From Setaria digitata (lineage: Eukaryota > Nematoda > Chromadorea > Rhabditida > Setariidae): a DNA stretch of 64,000 bases. Shown here piece by piece: positions 36,004-58,132 of the stretch. Both the position numbers and the translations under genes were made by a program. Location: the NCBI GenBank assembly GCA_003640385.1, contig RCAB01000017.1:1-64000 (forward strand), written 5' to 3'. The notes under the pieces are model-generated. The model was not told the origin of the DNA. It made no database searches and saw nothing but the letters and a program-made list of their open reading frames with translations. Numbering within the stretch: the stretch's first letter is position 1; each line of letters begins with the position of its first letter.

Positions 36004-39000
36004 CTACCCTTTAATTGAACAGAAGAGAACTGAGTAGGCACAAGTTAAAAAGAACTTTAAACATTGAATTTTTGATTAGCATGAAAGTGATTTGATTAGT
36101 ATTAGAAAATGCCCTACCCTTCAGCAAATGGAGCCAGTGATAAGGGACTTTGTAACCATAGTGATATTGATAAAAGCCACTTATTGAGCAGAGATTATCC
36201 GTTTTTTACTTTTTCCGCCATTCAATTATTTATTTACTCGTCCGTTTGCCGGCTTGTGTTTCGTTTTTAGACAAATTGCAAAAGACAAGCAGTTGGCCTA
36301 ATGGTTATTGAGTCAATTGTTCACAGAGGGTGCTTCATCTAAGGTAGGTGCCATCTTCTGGCGCAGTACATTATGGCCCACGACCCATCTGGTCCTATTT
36401 TGACCCTCTGATACAAATAAATGGACAGATGGACGGGAAGGAATTTTGGGAAAGGGAAGGTCTTACCTTAACTAGCTAACAATGCACCTCTGGCCCAACC
36501 CTTTGTTTGAGTAGCAGCTGGGCCAAATCATCCCAAAATGCTTCCTCCGTCCTGTTATACATTTAACGAAAGCGCATGCTGCTCGCTTCTATTTGCTCGG
36601 GCACATTTTCAGGTTTAATTGACATCGAATCATTTCCATCGCTCAAATAAAGCTTCCATTTTGTCAACCATCACTTCTCCAAATTGAAATTTGCAGTTCT
36701 TCGTTCTTGCTCTTCACTTTTTTTTTAAAATTTTTTTTGTTTAATTACTCGAAGGAAATCTTTTTTTTTTAAAGAGAATCTTAACTGAAAAATTTTAAAA
36801 TGATTAGCAACATTTCATTCAGTATTTTTCTCTAATAAATAAAAAATTCTTGTAACTCGTCAAACCAAAAAGAGTTAATCTCTTCATCTTTAATTGCAAT
36901 ATTTCAACAAATTATTTCTCATTATGTGTGAGTTATCATTGGCGCCTGTTTGTTCATAAGCATTCAGGTCATGGAAGTTTAAGCAGCACTCGGATGAAAG
37001 CTTCATTTTTTTTTTTTTTATCATAACAGTGTGATGTAATTATGATATCAGCAAGTGGTGTGCTTAACACTCCAATTAATTGACTGATTATTTCAAGAAA
37101 TTGTGGTTTGTCTTCGCTTACTTTTTGACTGTCTAACTATTCGTTCAATTAATTTATTCATTTCTTTTTGTTCCACATTAATTATTTGCAAAACAATTAC
37201 ATTTTATTTACAACTATTCGTTTACCACTACACTGTTTTATTTTCAAAGGACGATATATTTCTAGAACGAACTGATTTTAATCTGTTTCCCCTTTCGACT
37301 TAAATTTTTTCAGACACTGTTGAAAAAGATTGTTATTTATTTTTGTTGCAATTATTCACAGTAACACTGCCAAGAGTATTGAGGACACTTTACAAATCAG
37401 TTTCGTTTTTAAGTGCATCTCGACTTGATGTTAAAAATTTGATGCTAAATCTGAATTAAATTGTTTAAAAAAGCTAGTGAATTAACTTTATTTAGAAATC
37501 AGTTATTTATAAGAACTCTTCATTTCCAAAAGGCTTAAATGTCTAAAAATAGTCAGTTAGTGGTTTCAGATTCCTCATATGGTCCATTTATCTATTTGTT
37601 TATATTCTGCAAGAAAAACAGAGTAGAATTTGAAATTGAAAGAAAAAAATAATTAACTAACTAATTGAAGGAATGCTAGTAGTGATGCAAAAAAGTTGAT
37701 TTAAATGATCATTCACAAAGTGACAGATAAGCATACATATAAAGAGAGAATTAAGAGAGGAACATAGGAATGGCAAACTTCAGTAAAAATTCACCGTGGA
37801 TATCAGGTTTTTCACCGTAATATTCCATAGAGAGACAGTGATGAACCATTTGTCGAAACCCCGTTGAAATTTTGTCTTCTATTGAGTTGACGAAACTCGT
37901 TTGGTGATAAATAAATCTGTTGCTCCTATCAACTGTCCTTTATTTTACTCTTCTTCTGTCTTTTGCTCCAATCTTATAACTGAAAGCCCACTTTAATACT
38001 GCAAAATTCTCCTCTTCAGCCACGATGATGATAATGATATGCTGATAACGCCGCCAGTTCTATCACGCGTAATATTTCCACTCTTCTCTTAAATAGAACG
38101 AACGGTTGAGCAGCATGATCAAAAAAAAAAAAAAACATTATTTGAGTGATCACAACTGAGCAGACTTGAAAAGTAGCATGTAGATTTATTTACTAAGATA
38201 TTTTAGTATTTTATATAATTTTTGAAAAAGTTTTGAGGTGATTAGCTGAGGGTGACAAAAGATGCAAGAAAGTAAGGCGAAACAAAGGTGGGAGTAATTA
38301 AGTAACATTTATCATTGCTGGTTAGATCATTGTCAATCATCATCAAATCACCTAATTTTCATTTTCTCAATTCGAACAGAAAATACATACATTTGTGTTT
38401 ACTGTTGACCGTTTAGATCATGTTTATCTTTGATTTGTTCAAAACTTACTGTTAAGAGAACTTCATCATCCTTTCATATTAACTGAACAGGTAATTATTA
38501 CCTATTTATTTTAATTAAATCCAATTTTGACTTGAAAACTAAAGGATGAGATAAAAATGATATTTCGTGATGAAGTATATGCTGGGTAAGGATAGAAACA
38601 ATGCGGAAGTGACAACGAAGCAAAAATTTCAAATAGCAAAGATCCCGGTTAATGCCAATTAGACTTTGCCCATCTCAAGTTCATATAACTGAAAGTATCT
38701 TAATTTCTTAACTAGGAGCAAATTTATTCTCGTCATTTATCAGTTATAGGCCTGTTTTAGAATAGTTTTCATTCTGAATTTTTATCATTCGATTTTTTTC
38801 AACTAATTTCTCACTACTTTTTATTTTCTCCAACATTTAGCCATTTTGAACGGATACGAGTAAAGCATAAAATCAACAAAGTCCGGAAATTCAAAGATCT
38901 AAATTTTTTAATTTTTAAATTTGTTAATTGCAACTTCCAGCAAGTCAGAAGTATTCTTTTTAATCTGTAACTCGAATCACATAAGCTTTAAATTTTTTAT

Positions 39001-39176
39001 TTAAGATACTTGCATGATTTTCAGAAACGTTTCACTCTACTGTTGAATAGAACTTTTTTATTAGTTGCATTTACAATCTTCAACAGCAGCATATATATTT
39101 ACTCTACTGCGAGTTTTGAATGAATAATGCCAAGTACAGATGTCAAAGTTGCTACCAAATTGCAGGACGAAATTAA
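36004..39176. other. Intergenic region with an inverted repeat
   Basis: About 3.2 kb upstream of the LURAP/FAM89-like gene, presumably including its promoter. No coding exon is supported; the 66-codon ORF at 37103-37303 is unconvincing. The part at about 36.24-36.60 kb is visibly richer in G+C than its surroundings and holds the inverted repeat listed separately. Confidence 0.5.
36431..36552. repeat. Imperfect inverted repeat (hairpin)
   Basis: The left arm at 36431-36451 (GGACGGGAAGGAATTTTGGGA) pairs with the right arm at 36531-36552, whose complement reads GGACGGAGGAAGCATTTTGGGA. Inside, TGGCCCA at 36491-36497 pairs with TGGGCCA at 36519-36525. The whole folds as a roughly 120-base foldback. 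It may be a small non-coding RNA precursor or a foldback transposon remnant. No flanking target-site duplication is obvious. Confidence 0.5.
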
Positions 39177-42100
39177 ATGGACGATAATTTGGCGGATTAC
39201 CGGCGATTCTGCGCCAATCGTTTGAAACGTTTAGAACGTTGCAAAAAGACGAAAAGTTTTTGTAATTTGGACGACGAAGTTCCCCTCTCATTTACCAGTT
39301 CCGGCTCTGACCTTGTGCTAAGAGGGTCAGGAAATTTTGCATCTTACGATGGTAAAACATCGTTTTCCGAAATTGTCCAACTATCTTCGGTTAAGCCTGA
39401 GATGGTCCCTTTTTGTTCAGAAACAAATTCATTTTGTTCCGAACTGAAGAACTTCCCCATAACAGATACTCCAGTTTTCCGGTCCAAAGGAGTTCCCACT
39501 ACGAGAGTTACGTCTTCTGTATCCGAAGCAAATCTCAATAAACTTTCATTGATCTCTGATTCTTGGCCTGATAACGGGGAGAAATCCCCATCGGTTGCAC
39601 CTACATTTGGACAAAGTGATAATGCAGATAATGATAGTCGTCATTTAGCTCCAGCCTCATGCTCCTCACCCTATTTCTCTTTGACAACTTCTTCATCAAT
39701 TGTGACATCACAATCCACCATATCATCANTCCAGCCTCATGCTCCTCACCCTACTTCTCTTTGACAACTTCTTCATCAATTGTGACATCACAATCCACCA
39801 TATCATCAAAAAAGAGCCCAGAGTCGGAGACAAGGACCACGATGGCAACTGTCAACAATAGTAATGATTGTGGTGATTCTAATCGAAAGGCACAAAGGAA
39901 TTTCGATCTACTGCGCGAAAAAATGGTGAAATTTTTAATATTTTCTGACTTTTAAATATCTTTCAAAATTTTCCGTTAATGTCAACGTGAGTAAGAATGA
40001 AAGGATGGAGAAATTCTAAGGGATGGGCTGAGGCGATGTTTAATTTACAAACCCGTTCTTTATAATTTCATTTTTCTTTCCTAATTTTGCTAGGAATTGA
40101 AAAGCATTTTACAATTCCATCACATTCCCAAAGGAACTGTTTCATTACCATTCGTAGGAGTTTCTTTTAGCGTCCTCTGCCTGGTCAGGTGTTAACCTGA
40201 CTAATTGCTATGAAAAATTTCCCATTTTATGCAGTCAGAATGCGATGTCTTGTAGCATCAGAGTTATTGAAAATGTCGAGTGTCAACCGTTAATAATGAT
40301 GACTATATCTTGGCCCTTCAATACGAGGCAGAAAGTAATTTGAAATTCCAACAAGTTCCANGCGATGTCTTGTAGCATCAGAGTTACTGAAAATGTCGAG
40401 TGTCAACCGTTAATAATGATGACTACATCTTGGCCCTTCAATACGAGGCAGAAAGTAATTTGAAATTCCAACAAGTTCCATCAATGATTGTCGAACAGTT
40501 GGTGTAGATGAATTATCAACTGTATAGGTCCATTTCCATACGAACTAAAGAAGCCATACATTTTGGAATGAGTTGCTGGCTGCTATGTTTTGAAGGGCAA
40601 AAAACAAAATCTGAAGTTGAATCTAGAAGGAATCTTCCAAAAATATATATTTGATAAACTTATTTGACGTGTTCTAATGGATGTACTCATGCAATTTCCG
40701 CCACATTTGATGTTCAGATGGATAGCGTTCTCTTCTGCTTCGCAATATTTATAATTATGATAATATTTTGATGAGCTGACAACATTCCGAACAAACAATG
40801 ACCGTCCGTTCAAGGTTACTTGTCATAGTTTACCATTTCTGTCAAATGAAATGGGCAATTAACTGCTGGAAACAAGGCAGGAAGGATTTTTTGATGAATC
40901 GTAGCAGGTGGAATAGTCGCTGGACAGCAATAAATGGCCATTGACAACCTACCTGCATGGATTGCATTGCATGTTTACCTCTAATTAATAAATAGTATCC
41001 AGCATGAGGGATGAACACGCGTCATCAGTATTTTATATAGCCACTTCTGGGGATGCTTTTAAAATATCTTTAAAATGTAAAATTTTGTGACGTATGATTT
41101 GGAAAACTTTGTTACTGATAGGATCTGATTAGCATATCATGAATTTTCATCCATATAATCTCTTGATCCTTGAATGACACTTTTCTGACGGATAGTGCTG
41201 TTTCTTTTTACTTTCAAAGCATTAGCATCTTCAGAAACAAGAAAAGAAAAGCAATGAAACATCCGAAACATCGGCACTGAGATGAATGTTTGTACTAGCT
41301 AAGTTTGATTTAAGCATAAGAAATGATTCTACTCATTGGATAGTCATTAGTACTGATAACAGTCTCTTTATTTTTCCTTTCTTATCTCATTTCTTTGCAC
41401 CTGTAGTTTACCTGTTTCACTTTCACTACTCATTGCATCAACCAGAATAATGCCACTGCAATAAAATAATAGTACTTTGGTAAAACAATAATGGAAGCGG
41501 ACAGGAAGTAATAAAAGTAAAATGAATTGTTACCATTTTAATGAATTCATTTAGATTTCTCCGCTGAGATGCAAATGACAGCTTGTCAATGGTATTTGTA
41601 AATAGTGCAATATGCCTTATGCATGCATTATGCGTGCTGCAATATATTACTTGCAATGTAAACACTGTCGTCGCTTACTTTTTTCTTGTAAACACTACTA
41701 TCCTTAGTGAAATATCTAATTACTTTATTATTATTTAACTATATCATTAACTTCTCAGCAAGAGCAATTTGAATTGAAGTTTAAATAGCGAAGTTAATCT
41801 TTACCTTCGTCACATTCTTCTCTTCTCACATATTTGATAATGACTGATAGAAATTATCAATATGCAAATTATAAATATTTCATTTTTTGCCCCAGGAATG
41901 AAGAACGCACAGAGTTAGATGGAATAGAAAAAAAAATTAGCCTGTGAAGTTTTTATTGGAGTAAGCAATAAATTATATAAAAATTAAATTTAGTTCTAAA
42001 TCTAAAATTTCAATTCAGATTTTAGCCTGCTAAACCTTGCACTTGATTTTATATTTGAAAACATTGTAACTTTGAGGAAAATGAAATCTTGAGCTCTCAG

Positions 42101-43537
42101 AATTTTTCGCTGTGTCTTTAATGAATTTTCTGCTAACATTAAATAAAACGTAACAGTAACGTTTCATAACATGAATCTTGTAGCTTATTTGTCTGATAAT
42201 CAAAGAAATATGATGATAAAAAACACTGCGACAAAATACGACAGAGAAGGAGAAATTATCTGCATGTTTAAGGAACAAAAGAATATTTAAATTAGTTCAA
42301 GGTTGATCGTAATTCACAAGTTGAACTGTATCAATTTGTGTTAAATTAGTTAAAATGTTCGTTCATTCATTCTCTGTTGTAAAATTATTCATTAATTAAT
42401 TTATCATAACATTGCAGATCTCGCTGATGGAAAATGACGTTCGTCTACTGCAACAATTATTAGCTCTCGGAGATTCAATTCAGGAATTGAAATCCAGAAA
42501 TCAGATGCATCTCTGCAATCGAATATCTTTGAATTCATTAGAAGAACATGATGACAATAAGGTAAACAATAGATGCATATTCAGCAATATTTCAACTTCG
42601 AAAGAAAGAGAAAAACTGCCAATTCTTTTGATACTGATTCCTAATTAGTGATCAGAAAGCGAAGCAAAATTACTGCGCAGTAATTGAAAGTGCAGTGCTT
42701 CTTTCTGAAATTAGACCACAAGAACTAACCGAGCATGAATTTAGTGAAGATTTTAAAACAAGAAAATATATCACAAATTTTCACTTTTTCTTATTTCCTT
42801 TGCTTTTTCTCTCTTTTAAGTAAATTCAATTCCTCGTACTAATTGATCCCTCTTTATACTGCAGGAATGGTGGTGCACTGACGGTATAAAAACAACATTC
42901 AGTAATTCGTTATCGGCAGTCACTAATTTGTATGTAGATGATGAGCCGAAAGAGAACCAAAACAAGCAGTACTTTTCTCGTAAGAATTCCGTTCTTCGCA
43001 TACCAATTCCGCCCAGAAGTAGCAATCGAATGTCAACAAATGAAAAATTGGTATCATTTCTTTCATAAGTACTTGCTAATTTCTTTCAGTTTCATGAGCT
43101 AACTAACTTTGAGAGGAATATTTGAATTGAAACTAACTAAACTAGTCGATTTCAACTTTTATTTTCCAATTTTTTTTTTTTTTTTTTTCTAACAACAACT
43201 GCTTAATCGGTTATCATTTCCCAATTTGTAGCATCGTCGACTGTCGCGACTGTCACAACGTTCCGAGCAGTTGCGTCAGCAACAGTATCAGCTGGTAGAA
43301 AATTCGTCACAAACTGAAGATGGCATTTTATCAAAGAAGGATTTTGTGCCGTTGATAGAAACATGTGCTTCTCCTCGTCAAACAAAATTATCGCCATCAC
43401 AAGCATTATCCACAACAGTGACCGTGAAGGAAACATTTGGCACCACGGATAGTCGTGTCTCCAACGGCAGCATCGATAGCGGTATTCGGGATGAAAGCTG
43501 CAGTAGTTCCTCTGCTGGTAGTTTGAGTCCAATGTGA
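39177..43537 (+). CDS. Leucine-repeat adaptor-like protein (LURAP1/FAM89-like)
   Basis: Four exons: 39177-39925, 42418-42561, 42865-43050, 43232-43537. The ATG directly follows an in-frame TAA and has a good context (AAATGG). Exon 1 is Ser-rich and carries an assembly duplication around the N at 39729; counting the duplicated 80 bases once gives 669 bases, an exact multiple of three, and about 434 residues overall. The core, split by the first intron, is NFDLLREKM followed by ISLMENDVRLLQQLL and ALGDSIQELKSRN. This resembles the leucine-repeat segment (LR-EMV-LR--D--L--QL--L-SI-E-K) of LURAP1/FAM89 adaptor proteins, which in mammals link MRCK kinases to myosin 18A. The C-terminal exon is Gln-rich, then Ser-rich with NGSIDSGIRDESC, and ends SLSPM. 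Family assignment is from memory of the motif and could be wrong; the gene structure is firmer. The N-terminus (DYRRFCANRLKRLERCKK) is a basic helix. Confidence 0.65.
39650..39808. repeat. Direct duplication flanking an N, inside exon 1
   Basis: Bases 39650-39728 and 39730-39808 are 79-base copies with one difference (CCCTATTTC versus CCCTACTTC), separated by the N at 39729. The 80-base offset breaks the reading frame, which resumes correctly in the second copy. This is best read as unmerged overlapping contig ends from two haplotypes. Confidence 0.95.
40242..40480. repeat. Direct duplication flanking an N, in intron 1
   Basis: Bases 40242-40360 and 40362-40480 are 119-base copies with two T/C differences, separated by the N at 40361, in the first intron of the LURAP/FAM89-like gene. 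They have the same form as the other three N-centred duplications. Confidence 0.95.
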
Positions 43538-46173
43538 AAAGACAAAAAGTCCTAGTAACTAATTTGTTGCTCAGTTTTACAAGTAAGCTTTACAGATTGG
43601 ATAGTTATCGACATGGACATTTTCATGCCATTTCAACAATCATCACTTAGTCCCTTTGAAAAAAATTGATCAACAAAAATAAACGGAAAGGAAAGAGAAA
43701 ACGCAATTGTCAGAGTGATTTTCGACTGAAACAAGAGAGAGTGTAAATCTCAAGTGAAACATTTTGAGTCGTCTGGACATGCATTGCATGGGCGATAACT
43801 GCGAAAGGAAATGTTTCTCGTCAGGTACTCCAAACATCCCTAATTTATGATTCGAAATCCTTCTTTAATGATCTATTCGCTATTGGATGCTAAATGTTTT
43901 ACTATTTATGAGCTTTTTGAGAACTTTTATAAAACATTGTTGGGATAGCCATATTTATTCCGATCGTTTAAAAATTACAAATACACTTCATTTGTTAGTG
44001 TCCATTTTACGGTAAATCAAATGTTGATCCATTCAAATGTTGTCTACAAGTTTCTGAACATTTTTAGTTGTGTGATTATTCAAACGTGAATCTGAGAAAA
44101 ACTGATCTTAATTTTGTGTTCCACATTTGATTGCAGAAGTGACTTATGAAAGTGTGATTTTAGTTCCACCTACAAAACTCCAATAGAATATGAAGTCATC
44201 TCACTAAAAACGAGTGTCTCCAATGTCCTAAAGTACCCTAAAGGCAATTTAGGCGAGAAGTAATTCTGAATTGAATGATTTGAAGAAAGAGGCAAATTTG
44301 AACTTTTCACAGTTGTGTACAACATGACGTATGGCAGGCATCATTACCCATGTATGGACATTACCAAACTAGAATCTGCATCATTCCGATGAGCAGCATT
44401 TTCTACATTTTTCTTCTAAATTAGCATCTAAACAATTACATCTGAGAATATTGCTCGCTAATCAGATTCTTGCCAGAGATTCTGAGCTAGTGATGATGGA
44501 CAAAATGCACTTACAAATCGATTTCAAAATGATCATCCGATTTTAAGGCAAATTATTTTCGAGCAGGTGGAAGTTGAGTTCTCGAGATGCACAAGCATTC
44601 TTTATTTACCAATGCTCTGCGACTGAAAATAAAAAACTATAAAGAAATAAATATGAATACTCTTCTTGTCCTTGCTCCTGTTATCAGCAACACTACGACA
44701 AGTTGAATTTATGGAGAGATTCTCATTAGGATAGTAATAGTTATCAACAGCATTTCCATAATCTGATTGATATAACGCTTGATTCTTTCAACACATATTC
44801 CTCCTCATGGAAGTTTTCTTTTAAGAATTGATTAAATGGAAGTGAAATGTATCTTGAAATATGCATTTAATGTCGAAAAGTTTAGTTCCCAAATCTTCTA
44901 TTTACTACATACATCGAGTTAGTTGCATGGAAATAAAAAAATAGTATTCTTCGGGGAAAAGTTGTGCGATACGACTAATGATTATGCTGCTATCATTACT
45001 GATAGTGTCATCGTTATCACTGGCATTCGCTATCAGCTTTTTTCTAGTTACTAGTTCTTAATAATCATTTTCGTGCTAATTATTTAACCAAGCAAATATA
45101 TAGATAGATAAAGCAAAAGACTTTAGCTTAAATAAGACTATTCCCGAACTAATGCTTATTATTAAATATTTCTGAGCTTAAGGCTATTGAGAGTTAACGT
45201 GACATTGTTCCAATTACTGAAGAAATGGATTGCTCACTAGAAGCCTTAATATTAGCAAGACTTTTTTGTCCACATCCTCCACACTATCCACTCTATCAAC
45301 CTATTTATCATCCTAATCACTGATTCACATTCTCGCGGCTGTTCGAGAGGGGTTCCTGATGACAGTCACATGCATACGAACAGTCACACTGCCAACAAAT
45401 ACATTTTACACAAACCGTACCTGTCGATTGCATACTTAAGAGTCGGCTGATTGCTCTGATAAACAATATCACCAATGCTTCGAAATTCTTCTCTTGTAAG
45501 GTGATATGTCATATTTGTGCCTTATAGGATTCTTAAATTAGTTGAAAATGAAATTCTCCTTCATAAATCTTGTAGTGTCACTTATATTACATTTTTTTCT
45601 TTTTTTTTTTTTTTTTTTTTTTGCTAGGCACGTTTTTTTTCTCTTTCTCTTAATTCTTCATATTTTATTTACAAAAAAAAAAAACAATTTATGCTTTGAT
45701 ATCAGCAATAAAATTAATGCAGTTAGATTGAAATTTTCAATTCTTTCTCCAATTTTATCGCTAAACTTGGAAAATGGTCATTGTTTTCAATTAATCTCAT
45801 TTCCTCTATTATAGTAAACTTTACATATCTTCCAATCTTGATTTAGTTTCGCCTAAAACATAATAGAAACCAGATGCTTCATTTCATCTTGCCTGTAGAA
45901 TTAACTGAATTAAAATTAGCATAATTTCATTTGTCACAGAAAATCTCCTCCTGTTCCTACTCAAATGTTCTACTCATGTGCCGTACTGATATCATCTGAT
46001 ATCACTCACATCTTTATCAAATTATTTCAGCCCTTTGTGAGAGCAAAGAAGCTACAATGGCTACGAAAATTATTGAGGCATTGCGGACCATTTGCACCGT
46101 TGGTTACTTTTCAAAAATTAAAAGTTTAACAGTTTCGTAAGTACCAAAATGAGAGTTATATGTTAAATTTCAG
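43538..46173. other. Intergenic region upstream of the ABC transporter
   Basis: AATAAA at 43678-43683 is a likely poly(A) signal for the gene ending at 43537. The missing first coding exon and promoter of the ABCC transporter should lie in this 2.6 kb. A candidate ATG at 46057 opens MATKIIEALRTICTV and runs to a GTAAGT donor at about 46138, but in phase 2, which does not fit the phase-0 acceptor at 46174. A T homopolymer runs from 45601 to 45622. Confidence 0.5.
45601..45622. repeat. Poly(T) tract
   Basis: A 22-base T homopolymer in the intergenic DNA before the ABC transporter gene. Confidence 0.85.
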
Positions 46174-57145
<10,972 letters not shown>

Positions 57146-58132
57146 ATTTCATTTTGTAAAACGATTAATAATGAATTGACTTGATATTGTAATTCTCATC
57201 AACAAAATCTGTGATTTACAATAGTTTCGAATTTGTGAACTAATTTTCATGCTTTTTTTTGCAAATAAATCCTTTTGAGGTTGCAGTCCTTTCGATAGAT
57301 GCTTCTGACAAGAGGATCAGAGTGCCGGATCCCTAATGGTGATGGACATCCGATAAGGCAGGAATGTTCTCGTTTATATTGCAGCAATATCATATCATAA
57401 CTGTGAATAACCTTCAATCTCGATTTGAAATGAAAGAAATTATTTGTAAAACGTCACTTGAAATAGGAAATATTTTATCTATCCATCGAAATCAAACGGC
57501 AATCCATCGAAATCAAACAGCAAGATGAAAGTTTAGAGTACTTGGAGAAGGTGGAGTCGAAATATTACTGTACCGTGTGGTTTCGCATAATTTTTTTTTT
57601 CTTTAATTAGCACTTGTAAATGAGCCCTTCACTATCATAAATTGTGGAAAGAAATTATTAATTCTTTTTGCTGAACAAGGAGGAAATTGCGCTGTAATGT
57701 AACAAGAAGGAAAAGTAGTATGATCCTGTGTCTAAAGTGGACAGGGAACTGTTATCTTAATACAAACACATAAAAGGACAACGAATGTGAATTTAGGATG
57801 AGTAAAAATGTGCACAATATATGGATGATAGAAGCAGTATGGAGTAATCTCCAAGTTATGCTGCACTTAGGAATCATTTAAGATAATTAAGTTGTAAAGT
57901 GGTGTAAGCTAAAAGCTCAGTGTCTCTAATACTCCCAGTCACAGTAATGTCAGTAACAATAGATTTAGGTTAGATGTCATGAAATCAAAATAAGTGAATT
58001 TACTTAGAACAAAATGATAATTTAAGGAAGCCAAAAAGTCAAAACTAAAAGAATAAGGCTTCAAGTGTTTTTTTTACACTTTCATTGGGTCATTCGCCGT
58101 TTTGAGTTGTTGTTAATATGGATATATTTTTT
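57146..58132. other. Convergent intergenic region (ABC transporter / Q-rich gene)
   Basis: About 1 kb between two 3' ends. AATAAA at 57264-57269 is a likely poly(A) signal for the ABC transporter. Two 21-base tandem copies beginning ATCCATCGAAATCAAAC lie at 57481-57522. No coding sequence is supported. Confidence 0.6.
57481..57522. repeat. 21-bp tandem repeat, two copies
   Basis: Two adjacent 21-base units beginning ATCCATCGAAATCAAAC that differ at one internal base, in intergenic DNA. Confidence 0.8.

Noticed and set aside
36280..36420. A tRNA-like look in the G+C-richer patch
   Set aside because: No matching A and B boxes or cloverleaf arms could be laid out by eye.
39650..40480. The duplications near the Ns as true tandem repeats or a mobile element
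   Set aside because: Every copy pair abuts or nearly abuts a single N with one or two mismatches, and collapsing them restores frame or intron. This fits assembly joins, not mobile DNA.
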